Of a DNA stretch of 64,000 bases, positions 35,576-48,004 are shown one piece after another. The stretch covers positions 372,001-436,000 of the forward strand of contig JAJNNY010000003.1 of NCBI GenBank assembly GCA_022453515.1, in the 5' to 3' direction. How positions within the stretch are numbered: the first letter of the stretch is position 1; the number at the start of each line of letters is the position of its first letter. Source of the stretch: Astrocystis sublimbata. Lineage: Eukaryota > Ascomycota > Sordariomycetes > Xylariales > Xylariaceae. A program made the translations under genes and the position numbers. Below the pieces are notes generated by a model. The model was not told the origin of the DNA, made no database searches, and saw nothing but the letters and a program-made list of their open reading frames with translations.

Positions 35576-36756
35576 TCACTTGAAGATGTTCGCCAGTACG
35601 TCCCCATACTGCGAATAGGACAGTCCGTTCTTCTCAATATCATAGTCATTCCAGTAACCACCACCAGCAAGCCCTCCAGCTGAATTCCAGCTAGTGAACT
35701 TGCTTAGAGCGCTAGCAACCGTGGTGCCCTGTGAGGGCTTGGAATCGTTTGTGACCCAAAGCAGCGGAACCACGTTGAGACCCAAGGTACGCGCCCAGCT
35801 GGCAGGGTTGTTACCCGCACCTCCGTCGTAACACTGCAGGTAAACGCGGTCGAGTAGCCGGTCCGCCTCCGCCAGCCCGGCGTTAGCCTGTTTGATAAGG
35901 GAGACCCAGAAGCCGGAGTTCGTATAAGGGGCGATGGTATACGAGTAGCCGATCTGCCCGAGCATCTGCGCAAACTTGACCGTGCTGCCGACGTCATAAA
36001 GGGACTCGTCATCGTTATTTACGGCGTCGAGGCCCCAAGCTGTCTTGAGCGCGGCAAAGTTGCGGTATAGTGGTGTCGTGGCGCCTGGTCCTGGACTTGC
36101 CATCAAATTCTTTATATTTTGCGAGTTCATGGAGATCTCAACGCGGTCAATCCCCGTTGTCCCCGTCTTGAACGACTTGAGCCACTCGTGTTAGTAACGA
36201 CGATTCGAGCTAGAGTTTCCCAGGATCCGGGACCTCATGGGTATCCCAAGAGCAAAGGTGCCGATGGGGGCATTTTATCCCTCAAGCGTTGCTAAGAAAG
36301 GGAATCAAGGGATTCAGTGACATACTTGGATTTTCGCTGCAAGCCCGTCCCCTCCAACGTAGGTCCCGTTCGACGCTGCAAGAACATCACTGCTGCCAGG
36401 TGTATTGGAGTAATACTTAAGAACAGTGTTAGCGAAGCACATTCCCATGTGTGATATGCCAACATCTACGACACGTAAAATGAACCCCCTCCGTTTCTAA
36501 GTTGGGGAGATTGAGTAGAGAAAATGCTTGTGGTCTAAGAATGCCATACCATAATATCCCCATTGCCCAAAACACCCACCCCGAATATCAATACGGAGTT
36601 GAAGCCAGAAGTCTTCAGAGAAGTTGTATCTGACTTCATTACGTCCTTGAAAAGGTAAATACTCCTAATGCTAGACGCGGCTTCGTTCACAGCTAGAGCA
36701 CATGACACGAACAGCAGCTGCAGGAGAGCTGCTTTATGAAATGTGAAGTTCACCAT
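35576..36756 (-). CDS. Secreted 'coagulation factor 5/8 type'-like fungal protein
   Basis: Three exons, 36756-36550, 36415-36326 and 36184-35576, each ending in phase 0, give 301 residues. Introns are 134 nt (GTATGG...TTAAG) and 141 nt (GTATGT...CGAG; branch unusually close to the acceptor). A signal peptide is evident (MVNFTFHKAALLQLLFVSCA). The mature protein contains SGFNSVLIFGVGVLGNGDIM, then YYSNTP after the splice, then DRVYLQCYDGGAGNNPASWA, VVPLLWVTNDSKPSQG and GGGYWNDYDIEKNGLSYSQY. These blocks match extracellular fungal proteins usually annotated 'coagulation factor 5/8 type'. Alternating strand-like hydrophobic stretches suggest a TIM-barrel glycosidase-like fold. It may act on cell-wall or plant polysaccharide, but no catalytic acid pair was assigned with confidence. 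Confidence 0.8.
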
Positions 36757-37275
36757 GTTGCAAAGCTCTTTCTATCGTGACTTGGAGGTAGAAGGGCCTT
36801 CTCAACGAGAAAATAAAACGTGAAAAAGGAAAAAAAAAAAGTCTGCTGCAAGTGCTGAAGCGAGAGCCAGTGTGCATAGGTAGACCTGGATGTGTTGTAT
36901 ATATATTTACGACCTCTAATGAGTCCGTGCTCTAGATATAACCGGGCCTTTTCTAATCCCGGTCAAAGTTGGTAATATCGGCGAGTCTAAGACTCAAATT
37001 TACATGGAAAACCACCAAAGGTGCAGGTTTTAGCCGATATTCATTGGTGGAAAACTTTCCATGCCCCTTCCTGGTAATACATGAGTGTCGCATGTGTTAA
37101 CACTCGGCCATTCGCATTATCAATCGTCTCGGCTGTCAAGCCGCAGGAAAGAGGTCGTGGCAGAGCGAAAACAGGTATGTTGACTAATGGTCAGCAACAA
37201 CGGTGTTCGATTCTTAGGTATATATGACCTTGATCGTGCCACGGCTTTCCCACGTCGCTCCAATTGCGGTTTTGT
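36757..37275. other. gene-free spacer
   Basis: The promoter of the secreted protein lies at its left edge, with an A-run at 36828-36840 and TATATATA at about 36898-36906. It also holds the 3' flank of the permease gene. Nothing else was recognised. Confidence 0.5.
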
Positions 37276-39313
37276 TCAGAAGCTCGCCCAGAGCTCCTTC
37301 CACCATGGCCGAGACTTGCCATCTATTGTGGTTTGCTTGAGATCCTCCAAATCCCGTCGTTGTCCTGACTGCAGATCAATCTCATGTAATCGCCAGAACC
37401 GAGTCTTATTCCAAAATTTGTACACCAAATACATAATGGCGAAGAGCGGCAGCAGGATATAGGCATCAACGAAGTTCCCCGCGTTAAAAGGCGCGAAAGT
37501 TGTCCAACCTTGCACTAAAGCGAGGAAGGCATTGGCTCCGAGCCCGAACCAGGCATTCCATGGATACCAAAGTGCCTTGAATGGGAGATCGTCTGTATGG
37601 TAGCCTTGTGCTTGCCAGGCTTGACGGAATCGAATATGGATGAATGAAATCGACCCCCAAACGAGAAATGTCGACACTCCCGATAGGTTTACGATATACG
37701 AATATGCGTTTGAAGCGCCGGCAGAGAGGTTGAGGAGCGACAGAGCGCCGAAAGCATTGGAGAAGATAATCGCAGGTATTGGGACGCCGCGTTTGTCGGT
37801 CCACCCCAAGAACTTCGGGGCTTTTCTGTCCTGCGCCATGAACAAGATGGTTCTGGATGCGATATAAATTGAGCTGTTGATAGCTGAGACGCAAGTGACG
37901 AGGATGAAACCATTGATAAGATGAACACCTCCTTCCCAACCTGCATTTTGGATGGCGATTGTCATCGGGCTTTGCAGCGCACGACTACTACCATTGATAA
38001 GACCACTATAACCGCTTGGATTAGTACCGAAATTATATACGGAGTAGGCTATGCCACACGATTCGTGAGTTTGTAAGCGGGGTATGGAAGAAGGGGCACG
38101 CAATGAACAGCGGCTACGTACTCGGCATTCGATGGGCAAGTGAGGCCGTAGAAGAACGCTGCACCAAGGTAGACGAAGACGATGCGTCCGAATGTTTGGC
38201 GAATCGCCAAAGGCACAGCCCTGCTTGGGTTCTTCGTTTCTGTAGCAGCTACAGCGATCGATTCAACTCCGGCATAAAAGGTACTGCAGAAGACAAAGAC
38301 CTTCGCAACACCACCGAACCCATCTACAAAAGCTCCAGGGTCATGCCAATAACGAAAACCGATGGCGTCCACGCCCTTGATTCCACCCGAAGCATACCTG
38401 AGCTGGTCAGCTTATACATGAAAGAATCACGCTTCAACATCGAAACTTACACAATAGCAAAGATGTAGTAGGCAATCAAGCCTGCTAGTTTGACAAGAGC
38501 AAGCCAAAATTCAGCTTCTCCAAAACTCTCCACGCCGAGAAATTGGAAGCCTAGAAAAGCTGACTAGTGCAGACACATTTGCGGTTAGTGAGAAGTACCA
38601 ACCAACAATGAGACAACATGATGGAACTGACCCATAGCAGGAGGAAATATCCCCAAACAGGTACTTTATCGCTCCAGAACGCAAGGATACTTGTAACGGC
38701 ATTGCTGCGTGCATTAAAACATGTCAGTCGAGATCCCCAATGTCTATATCGTAGAAGGTGCTAGATCAAGCGACACAATGCGACTAAAGTATGCGGAACT
38801 GCAGGTTTTGATACATACTACTCGTTGGCAAGGACCGCAAACCAGATGATGAAGTAATTCCAACCGACCGCAACGCCGAATGCTGGATCGACTATACGAT
38901 CAGCGAGCGAGGTGAAGGCACCACCGGAAGGATATAAGGTAGTGAGTTCGCCCAGGCTCTGCATGATGCTAATGCAACGTCAGCCGGGAAACGTGCACGC
39001 CAGCTAGCCACCAGCCAGTATCAGTGGCTTTGGCAGCAATTGGATATGCGTGTCTCACTCACCTGAATGCAACAATACCGATAACGCTGAATCCGATGAT
39101 GAGCGACGCCGGGCCACCGTTCGATAAAGCACCACCACTCCCGACGAGCAACCCAGGACCGATGATACCAGCGAGGGCCATCATGCTCAGGTGCCTCGTC
39201 TTCAATCCTCGCTTCACCCCCGAGTCGGGGTCTATTTCCTGGAAATCCGTTCGATCAGGATCCGCGTCCAGCGGCCCAAGGGGCGTGTCTGAATCCTTTG
39301 GGCTGTTCATCAT
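37276..39313 (-). CDS. Amino acid permease, YAT family
   Basis: Six exons join exactly in phase: 39313-39063, 38968-38819, 38704-38632, 38563-38451, 38397-38122 and 38005-37276, 530 residues. Introns are 94, 114, 68, 53, 116 nt, all GT-AG. A hydrophilic N-terminus (about 50 residues) precedes HLSMMALAGIIGPGLLVGSG, the conserved first membrane helix. Further family blocks are QSLGELTTLYPSGGAFTSLA, WNYFIIWFAVLANEYN, FYAGVESIAVAATETKNPSR, VSAINSSIYIASRTLF-like sequence, and WKELWASF at the end. About twelve membrane helices are expected, in the plasma membrane, importing amino acids with protons. The substrate cannot be read from the sequence. The Met at 39313 is the first in frame with the family start. 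It is divergent from the DNA ligase gene. Confidence 0.9.
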
Positions 39314-40358
39314 GTCGCGGAGTCCTCGCGAGGAGCGGGATGGAAGCGACCTGGCAATTGGTTCGTTGGGGATGCCGAATTGCTCGAACAGGTAATTCGA
39401 GCCACCCGGGCACCTTTTAAATCATCCTTATCGATGGCGTGATTACGACCACGACGATCCAGGTTGTAGTTGTATGCAGAAAGCCCACAATTTTGCTCTA
39501 AAGGAGTCATGAGCTGGACTCATTCGGGCACGTCGGGGTAGCTAGCGCTGCGGCGGAAAACATCATCCTGTACAAAACATGCAATCATGGAGGGGGCACC
39601 TCGGTTCATTGGTCAAATATGCAGCATGAATGTAGGGCACAGGGAAACACGGTGCCGTAGTTCGCATGCGACTTGCAGTATCATGAACTTCAATGTTTAC
39701 TTGTGCGTTGTAAGAAGTAAGTACCTACCTACAAGGCTACAAATAGGAACGAGACCCGATTAGATGGAAAGGCCCACGCCCCACGGGTTTGGCACAGGCG
39801 TGACGGTGACGGCCCAGTCCGTTCCACTAACAAAATGATTGATCTACCCATTACGGTTAGTAGGGTTATCTAACAAGGCCGCAACTCCAGAGGAGCGTGA
39901 ACAGGAAGGAGACACCAACTGCGTCCACGATACCTACTACTTAGATCGAGATATAGGCTAGTGGACTTTGATATGGTGATTTGTAAATCAATTTAGTGTG
40001 ACCATATCATGCGGTGGAAGGAAATGGTTTCGCCCGGCGGCCGGTTCCAAATACAACTACCTAAATTTTGGGAGTAGGTACCTTCAGGTAAAAAAATTGA
40101 AGCCCCCGGTAAAAAGACTGCCTTGATACATGCATTTGGCTTGTAACAAAGCGAAGTATTACAGAATCAAGACACTCATCTGGGAGACGGGAGGTCAGCG
40201 CGCGCTATGAGGTCATCACCCAATCAACGTAACTGAGACGCGATTTTACTGCCCAGCACACGTGTCGCACACGATGTTCACTGAACGGGCCAATCTAAGG
40301 TACCATGATCAACTAAGTGTTGCCAATGAACACTGGGTAAAACCTCGGAATCTGAAGG
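39314..40358. other. divergent promoter region, permease / DNA ligase
   Basis: About 1 kb between divergent genes. It carries TACCTACCTACAAGG at about 39722-39736, GGTACCTTCAGG at 40077-40088, a CCCAATCAA box at 40219-40227 and ACGCGA at 40238-40243 on the ligase side. No CDS was recognised. Confidence 0.5.
40238..40243 (+). promoter_or_regulatory. possible MBF-type ACGCGA element of the DNA ligase gene
   Basis: ACGCGA lies about 115 bp before the ligase ATG. It resembles ACGCGT/ACGCGA sites bound by MBF (Mbp1-Swi6) before S-phase genes in yeasts. A single short match; tentative. Confidence 0.25.
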
Positions 40359-43221
40359 ATGCCAAGCCCCGCGAAAAAGAGGAAGCTGAACAGCGATTCG
40401 AAAAGTAAACTACCGTCACGGGGTCTCGAGTATTTCTTTGCAAAACAGAAAGATCAGTTCGCGGTCACTTCTCCGGGTCAAGATGGAATCCAACCCGCGA
40501 AAGAGGCGGCGCACTCGGCCCAGGACCACGAGCTGACCGACGAGGAGCTGGCCAGGAAGCTCCAGGCCGAGTGGGACCAAGAGGTCCAGGATGGGGGCGC
40601 GACGATGCCAGAGCCTACGGCTTCGCAGTCGGCCAAAGACGAGCCTGGGCCTGATGGGCCGTCTCCAGAGCTGCAAGCTCCGAACACGAACAACAAATTC
40701 CATAAGGGGGCGGGGAAAGGCACACTGTCCCTCCAATCCGTTGCAGCCTCTGTTGATACCGTCTCGGAAGCGATCCCGCTCGACGAGAGTCCTCTGACCT
40801 TTGACCCGGGACTATATGTCCCACCGTTACAGGAGCATTGGGCCAAAGAAGGAGGTTGTGCCTCGTATGCCCTGTTGACCCGATGCTTCGTGCTAGTGAG
40901 TGGGACCTCGAGCCGAATAAAAATAGTTGATACATTGGTGAATTGTTTACGCATACTCATCCAAGGTGATCCGGAGAGTCTGCTACCTGCAGTAAGTTTC
41001 CGGTGTCTCCCTATATATCCGACAAAAATTTGGGCTTCACTCTATTGGCCCAGCAGTCTTTCAGCGATTGTTATTTACCTTCAACACTAACAACGAAGAC
41101 CAGGTCTGGCTGGCTACCAACGCTATATCACCCCCATACATATCTCTAGAGCTCGGGCTAGGTGGATCGGCAATCTCCAAAGCCTTACGGCAGGTGTGCG
41201 GCCTTGATAATCGTTCGCTTAAGGCGATTTATGATAAGCATGGAGACGCAGGAGATGTAGCCTTTGAGGCCAAGAAGAAGCAGAGCTTTACTTTACGTGC
41301 ACCAAAACCACTCACCATACAGGGTGTTTATAATTCCCTCGTCAAGATTGCGAACACGCAGGGTCAGGGCAGCGCGGAGGTGAAACAACGTCTCGTGGAT
41401 CGCTTGGTACAGGATGCGCGGGCTGGCGAGGAGAGCAGGTTTGTCGTGCGTACACTTTGCCAGCACTTGCGAATCGGCGCCGTGAAGACAACTCTCTTGA
41501 TTGCACTATCGAGGGCTTTCTTGCTCTCGAGACCCCCGACTGCCTCTACAATGGTAGACAGAGATCCGTATGACTTCCCTCTACGCTCCGTGGGGGAGCT
41601 TCGTCGTCTGAAAAAAGAGGAGCTGGCCGAGGTATGGGCACGTGGCGAGGAGATCGTCAAGGCGTCTTTTGCACGACGGCCTAATTACAATGATCTCATT
41701 CCAGTCATGCTCGAGGTGGGAGTTTGTCCAGAATTGCTTGTGCGCTGTGGGCTGGGGCTTCACGTCCCGCTACGACCCATGCTCGGCAGTATCACGCGCG
41801 ATCTCTCCGAGATGCTGACAAAGCTGCAAGGCCGTGATTTTGCTTGTGAGTTTAAGTACGATGGACAACGTGCGCAGGTTCACTGCGACGAGGGCGGTAC
41901 TGTGTCCATATTTTCTAGGCATCTTGAGGTCATGACAGACAAGTATCCAGATCTTGTAGCCCTCGTGCCGAAGATTCGCGGCGAGGGGGTTACGAGCTTC
42001 ATCATGGAAGGCGAGGTCGTCGCTGTGGACCAGGCGACGGGAGAGCTCAAGAATTTTCAGACATTGACGAACCGCGCGCGCAAGGACGTGGCGATTGGAA
42101 GCATCACCATTGAGGTGTGTCTCTTTGCATTTGACTTGATGTATCTGAACGGCCAGCCGTTGCTCGACCGCCCGTTCCGGGAACGCAGGAGTCTGTTGCG
42201 CTCTCTATTCGTCGAGGTGCCTAATCGTTTCACATGGGTACGCAGCCTCGACGCCACGTCGCAAGACTCGGAGACCGTGCTGGATTTCTTCAAGCAAGCG
42301 ATAGACCTCAAATGCGAGGGCATCATGGTCAAGATTCTTGATAATCTTTCCAATCTACCGAACCCCCCAGTCATCCCTCCCACTCTCCTTAGCGAGGCCG
42401 ATTCAGGTCAACAATCAGATAGCACCAATACTCGAGCCAAAGGAAAGTCTAAAGCTGAAGAGCAGCAACCCAAGACCCGCCGGAAACCCCTTTTAGCGAC
42501 TTACGAGCCAGATAAGCGCCTCGATTCTTGGCTGAAGGTGAAGAAAGACTACAACGCTTCTTTTGACACACTCGACCTCATCCCCATCGCAGCCTGGCAT
42601 GGGCAGGGCCGCAAGGCGAAGTGGTGGTCCCCCATTCTGCTTGCTGTGCGAAACGAGGAGACCGGGGCTCTCGAAGCGGTGTGCAAGTGTATGTCGGGTT
42701 TTACAGATACGTTCTACAAGGCCAACCGACGCTTCTATGATAATGGATCTGGCGATGTCGAACCCGACGAGCAAAAGGCTACCGACACAACTGAAACCAC
42801 CGCAGAGCAGATCGAAGCAGGCCCTCAAGATGTCGATCGTGGCAACGATGACAAAAGCCAAAGCGAAGATGACGAAGACACAGGCACTTCCGATAAATAC
42901 AAGAACACGCGCAAGACGAAGCCCAGTTTTGTTGAGTATGGAGCCGGTCATCCAGACGTATGGTTTGAGCCCCAGGAAGTCTGGGAGATGGCGTTTGCCG
43001 ACATCACCCTGTCACCAACTTACACCGCCGCAATCGGACTTGTCAGCCAAGACCGCGGCCTAAGTCTGCGGTTTCCTCGCTTCTTACGGAAGAGAGAGGA
43101 CAAGAGTGTGGAGGAGGCGAGCTCAAGTGAATTCCTCGCCGGCTTGTTTCGGAAGCAGGAAGCTAAAGCCCCTCCGCCGCCCCTTGTTGGTAACGATAAC
43201 GACGAGGGTGACAAAGCTTGA
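40359..43221 (+). CDS. ATP-dependent DNA ligase, LIG1/Cdc9-like
   Basis: Exons 40359-40991 and 41104-43221 (112-nt intron, GTAAGT...GACCAG) join in phase 0 to give 916 residues. The N-terminal 150 residues are disordered, with a basic start MPSPAKKRK suited to nuclear import and a PIP-box-like RGLEYFFAK. The DNA-binding domain contains SSRIKIVDTLVNCLRILI and CQHLRIGAVKTTLLIALSRA. The nucleotidyltransferase motif CEFKYDGQRAQVH places the AMP-accepting lysine near residue 462; MEGEVVAVD and EGIMVKIL follow. The OB-fold part has KVKKDY and a Ser/Asp-rich insert (QSEDDEDTGTSD), and the end shows GLSLRFPRFLRKREDK, typical of ligase I. It seals nicks during replication and repair. Filamentous fungi often have more than one ligase; which member this is cannot be settled here. 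Confidence 0.93.
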
Positions 43222-43375
43222 GCAAACCGATAGGTTGAGCAAGTGTATGCAATGCTAACTCGGCAGTCACATTGGCTCCAATATCCTGCAATGTGATAAA
43301 ATATATTAAAAAGCTATGCTATTCACTTGGTCATAGTATGAAATTGCCACCGAGTAATCATTCATTGCATGGAAG

Positions 43376-44486
43376 CTATTCCGTCCAGGCTTTGTAGACA
43401 GTCCGGCTGCCGTACTTCTCTCCTTTCTTCAGCAGCACTTGACTCTTCCAGTCATCGACATTGCAGGCATTGACGAACCGACTAGGCTCGACACAGAACC
43501 CACTCCGGGCACCACGAGCCGGCACGCCTTCTGCAGCGGGCACGTGGATATATTTACCAGTGTAGTATTGGAATGCTGGTTCTGTACTGTAAACTTCGAG
43601 GTGAACCTTGGATTCGGGGTGGTGCGCTTTGACCAGAGCAACAAGGTCGCGACCGCGGGTGTCAATAGGTACAGAGCTAGGCGATGCTGAGGCGTCCACA
43701 ACGAAGCAGTCGTCGATGTCGGGCTCTTGAGCCCCTAGTGTAAATTGCTCGTTTGTGGCTACCTTGACAAAAGTTGCAGGGCCACCTGTTGGAATCCCGC
43801 CATCGTCAACTGGCAAGTAAGAGGGCGTGCAGAGCTGAACTGCGGTCCCCTCGATTGAAGATCCGCCGGTCAGATTGAAGTATCTGGCGAAATAATATCA
43901 GCTTGCACTCACAGCATAGATGGGAGTGAGGAGCTCAACATCTTATGATATATACTTACGAATGGTTTGTCATGTTGATGACGGTTTCCTCGGCGCCCGC
44001 AACAAGCTCAGCCTCGTACTCGATGCCCAGGACGGTCGCCTCCTTGCCACCTTGACTGACCCTCCCTGTGGTGTAGACCACCTTGACCGAAACCTCGCCG
44101 GGATACCCTTCGTCCCCGTCTTCACTTTGGAGAGTGAACTCGACACTCTCGCCACCTTTCAGTTCGCCCTCAAGGCCGGGGATACCTCGAAGTCCAACCG
44201 GCGTGGGCCCGTTCCATACGCGTTTACCCCAGCCCTTGACACCGCCGTGCAGGGCGTTCGGCCCATTGTTGGCGGCCAGACTGTATTCTTTGCCACCGTT
44301 GACAGAGTTGATCTTTGCGTTAGCTATCCGGTTCGCCACACGGCCGATGGTCTCGCCGAAGTAGGGGTCGTTGTGTGTTACGTAGAGCTCTTGCTTCGGA
44401 AAGCCCTGGACAATGTTCACGCCGCCCACTACAAAGGACTGGATTATGGCGCCCAAGGGCAGAAATGACACTTCTTCATTGGCCAT
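43376..44486 (-). CDS. Aldose 1-epimerase (galactose mutarotase)
   Basis: Exons 44486-43960 and 43883-43376 join in phase 2 across a 76-nt intron (GTAAGT...CGCCAG), giving 344 residues, the normal length. The enzyme interconverts alpha and beta anomers of glucose or galactose, feeding the Leloir pathway. Family marks are seen in order: LPLGAIIQSFVV at the start, PYFGETIGRVANRIANAKI, NALHGGVKGWGKRVW with the substrate histidine near residue 80, NMTNHSYFNLTG with the catalytic histidine near 175 created across the splice, SYLPVDDGGIPTG, and SGFCVEPSRFVNA with the catalytic glutamate near 307. There is no signal peptide, so it is probably cytosolic. It converges on the DNA ligase gene, with only about 150 bp between stops. 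Confidence 0.93.
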
Positions 44487-46471
44487 GTCGGGATAGCTTG
44501 GTCTTGAAAGATTAGATGGTACAGCGCAAGTGAAGTGTCAATAGCCAACGGTGATGGTCGAGAGTGGTCAAGCAGCTGCTGAACTATTACTAATGCAAGA
44601 CAGGTTTACGTGGAGGGGAAATGTAGGCAGCTATCACGTGCCTATAACTGTGGGCAACGCCTCTGGCCAACAAAGCTGCTTCACAGATTCCATAGAGACT
44701 GGAACGTGGAACTGGGTAGCAGATCGAGAGATGCAAGACATATTGGAGGCTGCTGCATTCAGGCTAATCCTACCTGGCACAGCACAAGCCTGCGGGGGAG
44801 CTCAACAAGCTGTGCCAGTGCCTGCTGTTGTGTTGATGGTGGGGTAAATTCTGCGGAAGTACTTGCCCAGCTACAGTAGGCCCATCCTGTACTTACTAGC
44901 GGGATAGGTGGGTTGACAGCTCTTTGCGGGCATTAACAATGACGTCTGCATACCTCCTACCTTAGGTACATGTAGGTAGGCACTCTGAAACAGAAGTCTG
45001 TAATTACAATGTACCTATTGTCAGCCTGATTTGAGATGATCAGTGATAATGATAGTCTGTGCCCCGAACTATGTGAAACTGCAGGAAAGCCATGGGTAGC
45101 GAGGGTAGCTGCGGTTAGAATGCCTGTCAGCCACGAGCTTTGTGAGGATTGGATGGCTACTGTGCAAGAGTAAACTGATCTTGTTCATGCCAATGTAAAG
45201 TGTAGCTGTAGGATTAGCAAGTGGTTATGGTTAGGATTAATATGAAAGCCTTAGGTGAGGAGGCAGTAATATTGAAATACTAAACATATATGGCTAAAGT
45301 ATAAGATAGGAGGCAACAGGCACAAATACAATGGTAGAGCAATGGTCGGACCATCTACCCAAATACGAGTAAACAGTCAGGATTTCCACCACCTATTTAC
45401 CTACCTTAGGTATATATATATGGCATTTAGAGGTGGGTAGTTCGAAGATGTAGAAGTGCGTTGAAGTGGATATTGGCAGGTAGTCTGTGTGTACCGCTAT
45501 TATTAGTGGAGTTGTGCCACTTGGAGTGTTGCCAGCTTGCCTGATCCAACTTGAAGCCTGGAAGCTTAATGAAATTTCCAAGATTCTAGTTGTGAATCTG
45601 AGATGAGGACCCTGAAAGGTGAGGGGTATTCAAGGGTCAGGTTGCTATTAAAGTTCAGCCAGTGGGACGCATTGCCATGTGGGCGATATAGCAAGATTGG
45701 TTCGATTCGTTTCAGCGCTATGTGGTCATGTGTCTTTTGGCTTATTTCAGCCCTTCTCGCCTGGGTAGGTAGGTACTATGTACAGGTAGCTTAGGAGGTA
45801 TGCCAAAATGCGTGTGGGTAGGAATACATATGATACGCCTACAGTAGGTACCTCCCTACACCCTCAAGGTCATTCTCCCTGCATGTAGGTGCCCCGGGCC
45901 TGCAGTAACAAATCAATACGGTGTCCACCAGCAACACATCGAATCAAAACCTCAGTTCGGTCACGTCAAGTTCATATCGAGGCAATATAACACACTCAAC
46001 CCCCCTTGCGCCTTGTAGTACCAACTCCGAAACTGATTCCGTACACCACAAAACCCACACAGGCTGCGTCATCAAAAGCACTGCGTCTTCGCGTGCCTCC
46101 TTCTTATCTTACCCTGTCGTGCCTGGCTACCTACATAGTACTTACCTACCTACATACCTCCTAACCTAACCTGCCCTTTTTGCACGCCTGCGCCAGGCCG
46201 CATCCAACACATCTGTCACATCTGTCACATCTGCGCCAACAACCTGTGATTGAGTTCCAAGTTGTTGCTGTATTCTTGCACCAATAGTGCTTTGTCAACA
46301 ACGAGTTCTGTTGTTTTCGGAAAAGGCCCACAGCCAGGCTGCAGCAGCACTGCGATATATTGATTGGCCGCTTTGTGCTCGATCTATTCATCTGCCTCTC
46401 AGAATTAACACGCTTCGAAGTAAGCATCGACTGCATTCGCACGCACACCAGCAATACAAAGGTCGGCCCTG
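44487..46471. other. gene-free spacer
   Basis: About 2 kb upstream of two divergent genes. TACCTTAGGTA-type motifs lie at about 44957-44985, 45400-45414, 45764-45784 and 45843-45856. A threefold CACATCTGT repeat sits at 46208-46234. No coding frame convinced me. Confidence 0.5.
46208..46234. repeat. (CACATCTGT)3 tandem repeat
   Basis: Three 9-bp units, the last ending in C, about 240 bp before the ATG of the 379-aa gene. Confidence 0.85.
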
Positions 46472-47611
46472 ATGGCTGAGACAGCCTCACCACCCACCGC
46501 AACACCGAAGCGTAAGCGGGACGAACTGGAAGCTGACATGGGCCGCTCGGCCTCACCCACCTCTCTGTATGCTGCCAATAATATCTTCTCCTTCCGCCTG
46601 CCCACTCTGCAGCCAGACGCCTGGTCCCATGGTCGGAACAGTGATGGTAGCAGCAGCCCGCAGTCCAGGATTACCAGCAGATTCGGCCGGCTGGCGATTC
46701 AGGAGAGCAGTGAGGATGTAGAGAGCAACAACATCGGTAGTGAGCTGGGAAGCGGGGGTGGGGTGCCTGTAGCTGCAGCTGGAGCTGAAGCTGAAGCAGG
46801 AGGTGCGGCCCGTTGCCAAATTAAGCCCGCGCCGTCAAGCCAGCTTCCGTTCAACACCGCCGCCAGATTCAACTTCAATGCCGGCACCCCTCCCAAGGAG
46901 GACATGCATTTAGATCATTACATCGACAATGAAGATGGCGCCGTCTATGCCGCTGCTCGTAAACGGACCAAACCCACCGAGGCTGACTCGCCAGTCTCTG
47001 GGCCCGCCACTGCCGATGCAACGGCCAGAGAAGCAGGCTCCTACGCTATCCTGAACATCTCTGTCAGCAGTCCATCAGTTGATCGCCTGCCTGCAGTCTG
47101 GGACTCGACAATCAAAAACACAATTGAAGTAGACCACACTGGCCATCTTCGTCAATCTGTTACGTCGAGCAATCGTCCGACAGGTACAAAACCTCGCAGA
47201 CGGAAGCGGGTGGAGACACCGCCACCGTCGTCCAGACGAAAGGGCAATGCCCAGTCCCATGCGATAGATGGAGAGGATGATGAAGAAGTTGTCATTGTTG
47301 ACCCTGTCCGTGCTGCACTCACCTGGCACGAGGATGAGATCACCGTCTACGACCCTGAAGACAAGGACGATGACGGGACAGGCATCAATGGGATTGGTTT
47401 CAAACCTACTGCAGCCGTGGCCTACCAACGGGCCCAGAAGCGACGCCAACAGCTTTTGGACTATAAGAAACGTGAGGAAAGCGAGGCCAGGGCGAAGAGA
47501 ACGCAACGTCGCAGAGAGCAATTGGGTGGGGGGACCAGCTTGACCAGGAACCACTCCATGATTCGAGTGCACTTCTCTGAAGCGCCACCCACCACCATCA
47601 TGACTACCTGA
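46472..47611 (+). CDS. Uncharacterised fungal nuclear-type protein
   Basis: A single uninterrupted frame of 379 codons. It begins MAETASPPTATPKRKRDEL, with a basic KRKR patch typical of nuclear localisation. It continues Ser/Gly/Ala-rich and disordered, with FSFRLPTLQPDAWSHGR. A second basic patch is TKPRRRKRVETPPPSSRRKG. The most conserved-looking part is near the end: an acidic EDDEEVVIVDPVRAALTWHE, then EITVYDPEDKDDDGTGINGI and GFKPTAAVAYQRAQKRRQQL, leading into a long charged helix (KKREESEARAKRTQRRREQ). No enzyme or DNA-binding motif was recognised. The pattern of disorder, basic patches and a C-terminal helix suggests a regulatory or scaffold protein in the nucleus. Its 3' end faces COX20. 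Confidence 0.8.
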   Translation: MAETASPPTATPKRKRDELEADMGRSASPTSLYAANNIFSFRLPTLQPDAWSHGRNSDGSSSPQSRITSRFGRLAIQESSEDVESNNIGSELGSGGGVPVAAAGAEAEAGGAARCQIKPAPSSQLPFNTAARFNFNAGTPPKEDMHLDHYIDNEDGAVYAAARKRTKPTEADSPVSGPATADATAREAGSYAILNISVSSPSVDRLPAVWDSTIKNTIEVDHTGHLRQSVTSSNRPTGTKPRRRKRVETPPPSSRRKGNAQSHAIDGEDDEEVVIVDPVRAALTWHEDEITVYDPEDKDDDGTGINGIGFKPTAAVAYQRAQKRRQQLLDYKKREESEARAKRTQRRREQLGGGTSLTRNHSMIRVHFSEAPPTTIMTT

Positions 47612-48004
47612 GCCGCTTACGGCTCGATGAGCCTCAGCACCTTACAATGCCGGAGCACTTGTTTTCGGCTTTTTCTTCACTTCGTTGGATACGATAAGCA
47701 ATCCAATTACTATGGTGTTATTATGCGGAAAACGAGGTAACTGGGCTGGAGAGGTTGGTTTGCCACCTCCTATCAACAGGTTTATGGAGTGTTGCTTGCT
47801 TTGGCTAGTATCGGCCAAGGACATATGGTCATTGAAGCCAACGGAATTTACATGGTAAAGTGTTACAACAAGGCGTACACAAGGCGTACATTGGGGCATT
47901 GGCGCTGGCTAGAATAGACTCGGTATACCCACCTCACCCCGGAAGCCACTAAGGGGGAGGAGACTTCAAGGGTGCTTTGCTACTTTTTTTTTTCTTCCAA
48001 TTGA
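47612..48004. other. gene-free spacer between convergent genes
   Basis: About 390 bp containing the 3' flanks of the 379-aa gene and COX20. A T-run lies at 47984-47992. Nothing else was recognised. Confidence 0.5.

Noticed and set aside
43840..43890. Suspected frameshift in the aldose 1-epimerase gene
   Set aside because: Careful re-reading of the line break at 43860/43861 showed the frame is intact (GGSSIEGTAV).
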